Below are positions 53,465 through 64,000 of a stretch of 64,000 nt of DNA, one piece after another; positions within the stretch are counted from its first letter, which is position 1, and each line of letters starts with the position of its first letter. The notes beneath the pieces were generated by a model, which worked only from the letters and a program-made list of their open reading frames with translations, did not search any database and was not told the DNA's origin. The translations under genes and the position numbers were made by a program. Origin of the DNA: Brachycybe producta (lineage: Eukaryota; Arthropoda; Diplopoda; Playtdesmida; Andrognathidae); assembly GCA_036925085.1 (NCBI GenBank), contig JAUPFP010000017.1, forward strand, positions 532,001-596,000, in the 5' to 3' direction.

Positions 53465-54800
53465 TTAAGAAATTAGACATTAAAGGAAGGGAATGGGAAA
53501 CCAAAAAAATCAATTTTTTTTGGAAATGGTTTTGTTTAAATGGGGGTGGAGAATATTTGTAATTTTCTTTTATCGGGGGAAAAAAAAACAGATGGTGTTT
53601 TGAGTCATTCTCTATTGAGAGATGATGATAAAACATTTTTTTTTTGCTTAAATTTGTAGTTTTCTACACACACATTGTGTCAATTCAACTAAGAGAAAGA
53701 AAAAATGGATTCCTAATTCTTTAAATTGAGTCAACTCATTCATTTCTAATAGAATGGGCTAAAAATAAGATGTAATGTTTGTTGATGTTGAAAAAAAAGT
53801 GTTTGGTATCCTATGGAAATTCAAAACATGTGTTGTTATAAAGACATTTTCAGTAGAAATTTTCAACGCATTCTTGGCTCTGAAGGAGGAGAGAGGGGTG
53901 GGTGCATGCAGGTTGAGTTTAGGGTAAAGTCACCAACAAAGTGACCCACAATACTATTTAAACTCATATACAGGGTTATTCAAAATTTGTTTTTTTCTTC
54001 TTCTGTAAGCCACTTTAGCTGGAGATATAGTGAAATTCTATTTTTTTTCTGTTCCTTTCAGTCGTGCAGATTGAATTAAGTGAAGTGGAAAAAAAGTTCA
54101 GTCTTTCCAGTTCACTTGAATTCAATTTGACACTTCTTTTTTCTCCTTTCAGTTTTTGTGGTCATTTTTTTCTCTTTTTTTCAATATAGTATTTCTAGTA
54201 TCTTAAATATGCAACTTTTGTCTTTTTTGATTCAAGTCACTTGGTGATAGAAAATCCACTGAGACATCATTTCTTATTTTTCTACTTCTTGTTGTGGACA
54301 GCTTAGATGATTGACGTTTACTTTTAAGCGACGTCTGGAGAATTTCTTGTTTGGAAAATTGTGGCATTTTGTGTGGTCAAAAAACTAAACATATTTTTTT
54401 TTCTTCCATCACTATTTTTGTACCACATTTATTTTTTTTTATTCTGTTTGAAATTCCGTGGAGATTCTATTTGAACTGAAAACGTTTTTTTTTCTTCTTA
54501 TAAAAATGTTTTGTCTTTTTTTTATTATTAGCTGCCAAAAATTTTTTATCACTTTTGAAATACTTCAGCTTTAAGAGTTACTTCATATCAAAATTCTCTT
54601 GTATTTCTCGGGTTATTCTGCGTTTTGAAAACAATTTTTAACAAAACAAAAAAACAACTTTTGAGTGTTTTAGAAACTAGAAATGTAACTGGATTGGGAC
54701 AGGTTATTTTCAACAAAAAATGTCTAGAAACTTTTTTCTAAGTTTTGTTTCGTCAATGATAAGATAATAGCACTAGTATAGGCAGGTCTGTAATGGTGGG

Positions 54801-55385
54801 CAGCGTGGAGAAAAATACTTCTAAAAAGTATTTTAAATAAAATATAAAAGTTTCATAAAAATGTTTTTCAATTAAAATACAAAATACAAATTTTTACTTA
54901 TATTTAAAATACTAAAATATTTACTTCATCATAAATTTATATGTCTTGAGGAGTAATAACTGTTGGAAGCATTTGTCACTTAATCTAGTCCTTCTTGGAA
55001 TTGCTGTCAAAGCTGTATTTGAGAACAACCTTTCAACATGGGCCCGATGCAACTTAAGTTGCATTCAACTTCATGAAGGCAGCAGCCTTGATTTGATGCT
55101 TGGAAACTGGTGCAATACTTGGATGTCTAACGTTCGTTTTTCTTCCATATAACGAAGGCATTCCAACTTAACTTTTGTCAAAAGTTTCCAGGCCACTTCT
55201 TTGCCAAAGTAAAAACAAATCATCTTTTGAAAGTGACAATTTTTAAATAGTATTTTTGTAGTAATTAAAATACTAAAATACTATAAATAAAAAGTAATGT
55301 CAAAATACAAATACATTATTTAATGGATGTATTTCAAATACATATGCTAAATACAAAAGAAGTATTTGAAATACTCGCAACACTG
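54801..55385 (-). mobile_element. hAT element remnant (585 bp)
   Basis: The right tip, read on the - strand, is CAGTGTTGCGAGTATTTC; the left tip is CAGCGTGGAGAAAAATACTT. The flanks ATGGTGGG and ATGGGTGG agree at 6 of 8 positions. The subterminal region is full of AAAATAC repeats. It encodes a decayed hAT C-terminus on the - strand. Confidence 0.7.
54927..55170 (-). pseudogene. hAT transposase C-terminal dimerisation domain, frameshifted
   Basis: On the - strand, one frame reads AHVERLFSNTALTAIPRRT followed by RLSDKCFQQLLLLKTYKF, the hAT dimerisation signature (hVERLFS...PRRTRLS...LLLLK). Upstream pieces in other frames read FPSIK and AAFMKLNAT, the normal preceding segment. At least two frameshifts or stops therefore break it. 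Confidence 0.75.
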
Positions 55386-55890
55386 ATGGGTGGGTTTCAG
55401 CTGGGACGATTCTAACTTTTTTGATCGAAACATTTTCGTGCATAATCTAATATTGTATTTTTTTTATTTGAATTTTTCAGTGGGACTATTAATTAAAAAA
55501 AGGGCAGTGATGAACAATTGTGCTACGTATTTCTTCTGTCTCTTCTGTGTTGTTTCCTTGGAACTTTGAAGCGCAGATTTTAATAATTATGCCTACAGTG
55601 TAGGAATCTCTTCTTATTATGACAATGATTATGAAACAATCGCTGAAATAATGCGGAACGCCGCCGACGCGCCACCTCATCGTGCATTTTAATTTGGAAC
55701 AAAAATGGATGTGAAATGTGGCTTTTGATCATAGGCCAGTGCAAAACGAACAGATTGAAATTCTGTACTTTTTTATTATTAGTTTCTAAAATACTTTTAT
55801 TCTCATGTTTTTTGTTGTTTTTTTATGCTCAGTGACATTTGCAAATTGAAAAAAAAATATGTTCATTTCAGAATCTTGATTTATGCTTAA

Positions 55891-56639
55891 GAGGCTATAT
55901 TGCAAAATTATTTTGAAAAATCTCCACAAAGAGCGCTAGCATTGTTTTTCTATTGAGCCCATAGACGCGATGTTAAAGAAAAAACGTTAATTTAAAAAAA
56001 AGACAGTCGCGGCATTATGTTTATTTTTCATATTTAAAGTTGTCCAATTTTGATGGTTAAAAGTGCAATGTGCACCTTAAATATATATTCATCTAGTTAT
56101 AGAATGACACAAAATTGATAATTGCGGTTCTATTTTTAAAAACTTATTTCAAAATCGCGAATTTCTAACTCTCATGTTAAACTCCATTGAGTACGTGCTT
56201 ATAAGAAAAAAAATATCCATTAAAATGCTCGTAAAAATAATTTTAGAAAAACCAGAAAAAAATCAGCAAATACGCCAATGTGTTAGCTTCACTGTGGTTT
56301 ACTTGTGGTTTTTTAAAATTATTTTTACGTATTTTTACAAACTTTTTAATGGATGTTTTTAACACAAGAGTTAGAAATTTGCGATTTTGAAATAGTTTTT
56401 TTAAAAATAGAACCACATTTACCGACTTTTTGTCATTCTATTCCTAGATCAGCATATATTTAAGGTGCACATTGCACTTTGAATATGAAATTTAATTATT
56501 GAAAAATAAACAATTGTCGCGCTGTCTATTTTAAAAAAAATTAATCTTTTTCTTTAACATTGGGTCTATGGTCTCAATAGAAAAACGATGCTAGCGCTCT
56601 TTGTGGAGATTTTTCAAAGTACATTTGCGATATAGCCTC
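55891..56639. mobile_element. TTAA element family 2, full copy (749 bp)
   Basis: The ends GAGGCTATATTGCAAA and TTTGCGATATAGCCTC lie between TTAA at 55887-55890 and 56640-56643. Long arms include AAAAATCTCCACAAAGAGCG and its complement. TTAA targeting suggests a piggyBac-like origin. The interior holds a second palindrome but no transposase. Confidence 0.7.
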
Positions 56640-56770
56640 TTAACACACTTGGGTATTTTTTCAATTAGCAGCCACTATAACCTCTCATCTAAGGTTATAT
56701 CGTTAGCGAAATGCTACACAATCTCCAGCATATAGGCTAAGCGACTGCTACTCGAAAGAATAACCACACT

Positions 56771-57012
56771 CTTAGAACCTTGGCACACAGGCGACTTTTG
56801 AAAAACTTCTTGGCGACAAAATGAAATTGAAGAAGGAAGCTGTGATTTGTCGTCTCAATGTATTTTCTATGGAAAAACGCCAACCTTGGAACACAGTTAA
56901 AAGTCGCCTGTGTCCAAAGATTGTCGTCTTTACATAGAAAATACACTGCGACGACGGTCCACAGTGACCTTCGGCTTCATTTCAAAATTTGCCTGTGTGC
57001 GAAGGTTCTTAG
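56771..57012. mobile_element. 242-bp inverted-repeat element
   Basis: TTAGAACCTTGGCACACAGG at the left matches the complemented right end TAAGAACCTTCGCACACAGG and continues as CxAxTTTTGAA. Similar tips (GGCTCTTGGGCACACGGACC) occur near 10605, and TTGGAGCACATGTGACTTT near 9206, so this looks like one broad family. Confidence 0.6.
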
Positions 57013-57477
57013 TAGGTGATGGGTTTTTTTTCATCTTATGTGTGTTACTGTTTTTGTCGTTCAATTTTAACTTTTTTTTACCATCATTTTACCATTTTGT
57101 TTTGTCAAATTGTGTTGATGTATAAAAAAGTGTATATGTTGAAAGCAAAAGGATTTGAAAGTCTTTCCACAAACATTTTTTTGAACTTTGGCCGCCATTT
57201 TGTGTGCAATTTCGGTGGCCATTTTATCTGCAATCATACGTGAGATCCATCTTCTCTACAACTTTTTCAACATGTTGAAATTCTCTATTGTCGACCACTT
57301 GGTGGTGTCAACTATGCGAAAACAGAACAACAACAGGCAGTCATTATTTTCAACCAAGCACCAAAAAAAAGATAAAAAGGGTCTGTAAATCTGACGGCCA
57401 TCTTGACCAAAATAACAAGTTCTTCTTTTTGATCATATAGCCATTTTATTCTCCTATGAATTAGTGAGAAATTTCAT

Positions 57478-57501
57478 TTGTGTGTGTGTGTGTGTGTATG
57501 T
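57478..57501. repeat. (TG)n microsatellite
   Basis: About 24 bases of TG repeat with one TATG. Confidence 0.85.
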
Positions 57502-60500
57502 GTTTTTTTTTTGTTTGTTTCTTTGCTGAACTTGGGAATTGAAGTTTTCAAGTTAAAACCTTTTTTTGTTTTGTTTTGTTTTTTGTTTCGAATGTTTAAT
57601 CTCCAAATGTTTTGGAATTTGCCTTCATTGAAAAGAGAGAGACCTTTTAAAGGTTTAGGTCCGGATTTCATGCAGCATTAAACCCGTGTACATCATCTTC
57701 TAGGAAAGAACTTAAAAGAAAGATTGAAAAAAAAAACAATAGTGATGTTGTTTAAAGCCTTCTTGAGTTTAAGCCAGCGGAACAATTTTATGTTTTAGTA
57801 AATACCTCTCTCTATCTATCTATCTATCTCTCTCTTTTCTTCACAATTCCCCAAATATCATTGTCCTTCTTACTCTCTTTATATTAAAAAGAACTTTTTT
57901 TTTCCTCTCTCTCTCTCTCAACAAAAAAAAATAAAAACACTTATGTCTGACTGAAATATCCGATGAACACATTAGTGACATTTCAGATGTTTTGTTTTGT
58001 TTTTAAAAAACAGTGAGACACAACCATGAGAAACAAAAATGATTGCACAAAAGACATTTTCTTCAGAACAATTGGTTTTTTTTTTAAAAAAATGACTGAA
58101 ATGGAAGCAAGTGAATATACATATTATATATCTATTTTTTTGCATTAATTATAATTGTCATGATCAGCGTTTTTCGTATGAATAATAATTAATAACTAAA
58201 ATGATTCAAATTCTTCCCAATTTGTACTCTTGTTTACACACACTACTTGCACACATCGAAAAATTGGTGATTTGCATTTTACGAAAAAAATTATATATAA
58301 AATATACATAAAAGAAATCTTTGACAGGTGTAAACATTGTATATCATTATTAAGATCTAAAGTCGTGTCATTCATTGGATTATATGTTGACTAATAATAT
58401 TTGCATTTTTTAATTATGTTTTATTGTTTCATTTGTTCTGCAGCGTCTTGTAGAATTTTTTTAGGTCCCCCTTTTAGGCTACGCGCATATTCAGACGCGT
58501 GTGAAATGACCTGACACGAGTGCCATGACGCAAACTGCATATTGCGACGAATTCAATTCAAACACAACTTCACTATGACGATGAATTTTTTTTTTTGAAA
58601 ATTGCCTAAAAACATTGTGTTGAATACGACACGTTACGCGCGGGGCACGATAAACTGTGTCTCGACCACAGCGCCACGCATCTGTAAACAGAGTCGTGCA
58701 GCGCTGTGTAGCGTCGTGTTACTAATTTACGCCGTCCTATTAATTTTCGGTGGTTACAAAAGAGCATGCTGTGTTGTGTCGCCTCACACGGGTCATACAC
58801 GTCTCAATGTGCGCCTATGCCTTATGCACGCGTTTCAGTGTCGTGTGACACGAGATGGCTGATGGCCGCGTGTTTTCTAGATTTGCCTTTATGCACTCGT
58901 TTTGTGTTCGCACGACACAACAACTGTTCGAGAGCTGCTCGCAATCATAACGTCTACACCAAAACGTCTACACAGTAGCATGCTGGCATGCCGAACAGCT
59001 CTCAAGAGTTTGTTTGTTAGTTCGTCAAGAGTTCGCACAAGGTTAACGTTTTATTAAAGATGCCATCAAACGATGACGATGTAATAATTGTAATAATTAT
59101 CAAATGGCGAGACGAGCTCACTCACGTCTAGACTGGGTTCTCTGTTCGGAAGATGTTCAAGAACTTTGATGTACTGCCTCAAGAGCGAACTTTGTACCGG
59201 TTCGCAAACAGCTCTAGAACTGTTTGTTAGCTCTGGTCTAAACCGGGTTCTGGTTCTGTCTGCGAAATATTCTAGAATGGCTCGCGAGTTTGGTTTAAGC
59301 GCGCCTTTAGTTGGATTTGATCATTGGCTTAAAGGTTCACGAATGAACTTTTATTTGGTACTGGCATAGTCTCCTATAATACATGCCTGACATTTTCCAA
59401 ACAAAAACAATTTTGAAATTTGTTGAAGCATTTAGGCGATTTTGCATCACTCTGGCACTAGAAGGGGCACTCAAATTATAAGCGCCTTAAGGCATTGCTA
59501 TAGAGCTCAATGAAACATTCAGAAATCATAGTTTTTGTGAGTTTTTTCTTCCCAAAACTGTGGAAAATTTGAGTACTCTGATTGTTTTTAACATTATTTC
59601 AGAGTACTCCGAAATAAACAGCTCTAAAATTCAATAAGAAATCTAGGGAAATGCAACACTGCAAAGGTCTGGGTGACCATGTGCAGACAATAGCAAGAGT
59701 TTTCATTAGACTGCGAATTACTTTCTGAGGTACATTTTTGCGGAATTTATGTTTTTTGGAATTTTTTTTTTCAGAGTTCTTTTCATTGAGCTCTAGCAAG
59801 GCCTTTACATGATTGTTTGATTGTTTTAACAAAGCCAGACCACAAAATTTGCCTTACAAATCAGCCCTTAATTATAGGAAGTTCCATGGTACTGGTAAAG
59901 TAATGATTCTGATAAGGTGATAACAATACCAACAGGGTATTTATAATTATTTGTGTTTAATTACTTAACCTCTGAACTCTTTCGATCACTAATTAATAAT
60001 TCGTTATTCGATTTATAATTTAAAATAAATTATTTACTCACTAATTTATTTATAACAAATAAATTTTAAATCTTTGATCAAAATTTTAGTCATTTGTTTA
60101 AAAAAATACTAAAATTCTTTTAACAAAAACTTAAATCACGAGCTATTTAAAATGTGTGTCAATGAGAAGACTGAATTGAAATTGAAACGTTTCAGAAGAT
60201 AAAAAAATGTTAATGAAATGTGTAAAAAACTACTTAACAGCTACCATAATTCAACAAATTCATTTTCAAATTATAGAGAAAATTATTTTAAACTTTTATT
60301 TCAGGAACTGCTGCTACTTTTTAGACCAAAAATAAGGGATGGACGGAGCGCCTGCAATGAACCTTTGGACCCACAGGACAAGAGATACTTGTCACGTGAC
60401 TTTGGCAAAACCCATATTGAAACCATGACATTCCTGTGATAAATTTGCTGAGTTATCTTGGATCCACTGTCTTTGAGCAGCTCCTCCTATGTGGCTAATT

Positions 60501-61024
60501 ATGCTCCGTCTACCTCTATACATGGTCTCAAGTGCTACTTCCCTAAATTACTATTTACTCAACGTCACCTGTTGAACATTTTTCCAGTGCGCCGCCTAGT
60601 TTTATAAGAAGGTAATTTATGTCGCCTCCTAGTACGCATTCTCCGAAATCGTCGTTTTCGTCTCCGTTTTTGCGTTTTTATCAATCGTAAGTTTGCATTT
60701 TCGTTTCATTTCTTTAAAAAAAAGAGGATCTTTAGTGTTGGAACTAATGCAGCCTTTATAAGCTTATACCTGGATAAATTGCAATTATATACATGCTATC
60801 CAATAAATAGGAATGTAGGCCTAATTACAGGTGTTGTGAAATGATGTGGCCATTTTTTTCCTACTGATGGGCGAGGGTGTTTTTTTTTTAGTTCATTGGA
60901 ATTGACTTGAATCGTTTCTTAATCGTGGCCTTCCTTATGTAAGGAGGCTATGTCTTAAAAATCACTATGAGCAAAGCGGGGGAAACAACACTGAGGTGGT
61001 AGAAAACATATCAACATGAACATA

Positions 61025-61381
61025 ACTAAGGATGGGACATTCGAATCCTTGAATCCCGCGAATCTTGAAAAATATTCGTGATTCGCATTCTAACCTTAAA
61101 AAACTGTTAAAACCCTTCGTAAAATTAGTTTTAACTCCATTGCCGTCCAATAGAAGCGTACACTAACAAAAAAAAACCCGTGATTGTTGCAATTTTGGTG
61201 TTGTACCCAGATCACCAATATCACTTTGTGGCAGTGACCATGAGTGCCACGCTTGTTTTTTTTTATTATTAATAATTTAATATTTAATATTATTTCATTT
61301 ATTTGTATCTTCTTAATGAATAATATAGGAATCTTATATGAAGGATTCGGATTCGAGTAAATTTATTATTCGTCCCACCTC
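61025..61381 (-). mobile_element. GTGGGACGAATC element, opposite orientation
   Basis: On the - strand it starts AGAGGTGGGACGAATAATA and follows the same block order as 33245-33673, including GAAGATACAAATAAATGAAA, and ends CGAATGTCCCATCCTTAG. Confidence 0.5.
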
Positions 61382-62228
61382 TGAAAATAACCTTTATCCT
61401 CTTCTTAGAACCTTCTATAGAATTATTTTTTAAAAGTGTAAACGCCTCTCGAACTCTCTATCATTCTATCTTTCTGGTGCAATATGAAGAGAAATTTGGG
61501 TTATTCTTTCTATTAGCAGCTGCTTAGCCTCTGTGCAGTAGATTGGGTAGCTTTTCGCCTTATAACACCTCCACAGCTTTAGATTAGGATCTGTACGTGG
61601 CTGCTAATCCGAAAGGATACCGGAAACTTGAATGTTTTAGCTCTTGCTTTGAGTGAAAATATGTGTGTCGCCACTTTGCAACACCACACAGTGGCAGGGT
61701 CGTGCAAAGCTGGTAATAGGCCCAAGCCAGATGGAAAATGGAGGTACCCCATTTTAAATTGCTCATTAAGTATTCCGTCATCAGTGATAAATACATGTAA
61801 GTGTATCTGTGTTGCTGTGTCGTCTACATTTCGTTATTGTCCCACAGCTGCAGTGCTTGCAAACGCTTTTTTTATAATTCCGGTGCCTGTTTTTTTTTTC
61901 AGAGTTTTTCATTTCAAAAAATTCTGAAAATTTTCAAAATGACATTTTTTCAGAAGAAAGTTCTGAAAGCAATCAATTGTGAGCTTTTGACATCAACCAA
62001 TATTTATTACCAACCTTTAGATGACATTTTCTGTATCTCGATTCTTTTCTGAACAGTACGGTGCCCGCACGGAGAAGACTCGAGCTGCAGAGAGAGTTGG
62101 ATGGAGACAGATCGTGGTCACTCCTCTGCATGGGGGTGAAATCGATGCAGGAGAGTGGCGGCCATCTCTCTCTCTTCCGGTTGATGCTGATGTACATCTT
62201 CTCCTTTCGGTATCCCAACAAGAGAAGA

Positions 62229-62664
62229 TGTTGTAGCTGCTGAGAATCGTATAGCTCTTGCCCTGTGGAGTCTCCGGCCTCTGAAGAGAAGTTGGTTACA
62301 TTACAGAAAGACAACGCTGTTTCTTGTTATAACTCTTTATTCATCACTTGTAAGAAACACAGAATACAAGGATGAATATATGAAATACTAACGGTAAATC
62401 CTCAGGCCCATGATTCGGAATTAGATCACGTAATACAGGCAAAGGATAAGAACTGACTACAAAGAGGAACACGGCCCTTTTATACCTTGGACCTGTGTAC
62501 ACCTGCGAGGTGTAACCAGGTCCAAGTGACCATGGTCCTATGTGTATCAATCCACCGCTTGGGTATGAGTTAGAAAGGTGAGTCAGAGGGGAGGGAGGGA
62601 CGGTTGAGAGTTGTTTACCCCCAGGCTATGGTTTTGGCGGGATCACAATTTACAGGGTGTTACA
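62229..62664 (-). mobile_element. Candidate LTR of an LTR retrotransposon (436 bp)
   Basis: On the - strand it starts TGTAACACCCTGTAAATTG and ends CAGCTACAACA. It contains a TATA-box-like GTATAAAAGGGCC (about 62480) and a polyadenylation signal GATGAATAAAG (about 62338) in the right order for U3-R-U5. No second copy, target duplication or gag/pol frame was seen, so it may be a fragment. Confidence 0.45.
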
Positions 62665-62855
62665 CAATTCAGAAGTTTTTGTTTAGCTTTAACCTCTAGG
62701 AACGCCTTTACAGGCTTAATAATAATACGTTACAAATTATATAAAATAAAAATTTCTTTTAAAACAGTCTATAATTCAGATTCCAAAAAAGGAAAAATAG
62801 AACCAGGGAGAAGCCATTTTTTATTATAACAATAATAAAAATTAAAAATTGCAAT

Positions 62856-62895
62856 GGCTGATGTTTCGAATACAATTGTATTCATCTTCAGAGTC
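62856..62895 (-). other. Hairpin CTGAAGA-GAATACAATTGTATTC-GAAA
   Basis: On the - strand CTGAAGAT is followed by the perfect hairpin GAATACAATTGTATTC and then GAAACATCAG. The order CUGANGA, stem, GAAA is that of a hammerhead core, but one extra T sits before the stem. Similar hairpins occur at the ends of some Penelope-like retroelements. Function is uncertain. Confidence 0.35.
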
Positions 62896-64000
62896 TAAAC
62901 AAAGAGATAAGTAGGCAAACAATAAATAGATTTATACAACATCCAAAAAAAGAAGAAAAGAAAAAATAATAATCATACCATGAATTTGATTTGAAGTAGT
63001 TTCATTTAGGCAGACACTAATATACAGTATATCAATATCAATAGAAATTGTAAATACATATTATGAAATTGGATAAAAATAAAAATCTTCTTAAAAACAT
63101 AAGGCTATAGTAGAGAAACTACCTGTCGTAGTTCATTGACAAGAATATAATGATGAAACCAGAGAATAAGAGCAGGTATATAAAATAAATCTAAAAATGT
63201 AGAAAATTTAAAGAAGAGGGGACTGTTAAAGTAAATTAGCATATTGGACAGATAAATTTTCTGTACCAGATTTTTTGTTGATAGAATTGGGGTATTTTTT
63301 TATATAAAACATTTCTTTAAAATTTCTTTTTCTTAAGTTGGTTTCAGTACTGTGTGACACCCTGTAGTAACAGAATGGTGAAACACCCTTCAGAAATTCC
63401 TTTTTGTCAGTATGGCACCCCTTGGTGCACAGATGTTCAGACTTGGGTGGCCCGAATTCTAAGTGAATTCGTGGAACCCAGTCCGACCGTGAGAATTGGG
63501 AAGAGTCCCAAAAATACCTTTTCTTTTAAGGTAATATCCCCAGCCCAGGGCAATGATTGGCCCAGTTGGTAATCATTGAGCCCTGAGGTGACAGTTGCCC
63601 CTCCCAGGAGACCGGACAAGTGTGCTTGAGGCTTGAGTGTGAGGACAGTTCAAAAATAGAGTTCAGAGAGGAAGTTTGAACTAGAGTCAGGGAGTCAAAC
63701 AGTAAAGTTCTGACTTAGAAGACATTGTGTAGAATACAACAGAGAAATATGTAAATGTCACAACATATCACAGTAAAGAGTTTTTGATATTTTATTTTTA
63801 TCTACAAACATTGGTGAATGTTGTGTCTTTAATTGTTTGGGTTTAGCACTCCGAAATTAACGGAGTATCCAGCAGAAGGCACTCAGATAATACCTGAGTC
63901 CCTCTGCCTGGAGCCTCCAGTGACTCAAGCAAACAGGACTGAAAATACATCGGCATCGTCACGTACTATACAGGAAGATCCCTAGAAAAAGACGGTCTTT
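62896..64000. other. Right end of the window: AT-rich flank, candidate LTR and unknown sequence
   Basis: Except for the LTR candidate at 63353-63810 nothing is recognised. The last 190 bases (AGCACTCCGAAATTAACGGA onward) are less AT-rich and could be internal retroelement sequence following that LTR. Confidence 0.35.
63353..63810 (+). mobile_element. Second candidate LTR (458 bp)
   Basis: It starts TGTGACACCCTGTAGTAAC, very like the tip of the 62229-62664 candidate, and ends TCTACAAACA followed by TTGGTGAATG, which could be a primer-binding site. No polyadenylation signal or pair was confirmed, so this is a weak call. Confidence 0.3.

Larger units (their letters stand above)
57013..62228. 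other. Intergenic, repeat-rich, no gene recognised
   Basis: Contents: TATC/TCTC simple repeats near 57805-57835 and 57905, and a comparatively GC-rich block at 58460-59370 with many CGT/ACGC words (ACGCG, CGTGT, GTCGTG) and mutually inverted pieces, which looks like one or two eroded elements. A GTGGGACGAATC copy lies at 61.0-61.4 kb. Short open frames here match no family I know. Confidence 0.5.

Noticed and set aside
57478..57681. Small frame of Val-Cys repeats
   Set aside because: It is the translated (TG)n repeat plus poly-T; no homology was recognised.
60218..60439. A 73-codon frame ending DPQDKRYLSRDFGKTHIE
   Set aside because: The composition is more protein-like than its neighbours, but I recognise no family, see no splice structure and cannot support a gene.
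61973..62314. A 113-codon - strand frame beside the LTR candidate as gag
   Set aside because: Most of it overlaps the candidate LTR or shows no gag features (no zinc knuckle, no capsid pattern).

Overview
The window is AT-rich animal nuclear DNA. It has GT-AG introns, many (TA)n microsatellites, poly-G tracts and a very high density of short inverted-repeat DNA transposons. I can support one protein-coding gene: the 3' part of a sidestep-family immunoglobulin-superfamily adhesion receptor on the + strand, about 40 kb long inside the window. The sidestep family is best known from arthropods, so an arthropod is the likely source. A chelicerate or another large-genome arthropod would fit, but I cannot fix the lineage from sequence alone.

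Gene layout. Ten exons (9569-9865, 24417-24547, 30526-30685, 31768-31865, 32438-32633, 32744-32880, 40334-40493, 48308-48547, 49084-49235, 49311-49541) join with consistent phases into one open frame of 600 residues plus a stop; the first codon is split with an exon outside or not found. In order they encode one complete Ig domain (family Ig3), two Ig domains each split over two exons (Ig4, Ig5), one FN3-like domain split over two exons, a transmembrane helix, and a tail of about 174 residues. The tail carries six YxxPhi-type tyrosine motifs, including an ITIM-like and an ITSM-like pair, and ends in a PDZ-ligand-like STV. The signal peptide, Ig1 and Ig2 are not visible; 1-9568 looks like intron or 5' flank. 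Residue numbers used below count from the split first codon.

Non-coding sequence. Introns and flanks are filled with non-autonomous elements: three Helitron-like copies with the same 3' hairpin and CTAG end; TTAA-flanked inverted-repeat elements (piggyBac-like target) in two families; hAT-like elements, three with perfect 8-bp target duplications; TA-flanked mariner/Tc1-like elements, one with an intact N-terminal helix-turn-helix reading frame; decayed hAT and Tc1 transposase fragments; several nested insertions; and two candidate LTRs near the right end. From about 49.6 kb to 64 kb I see no second gene.

No rRNA, confident tRNA, CRISPR array or operon-type organisation is present.
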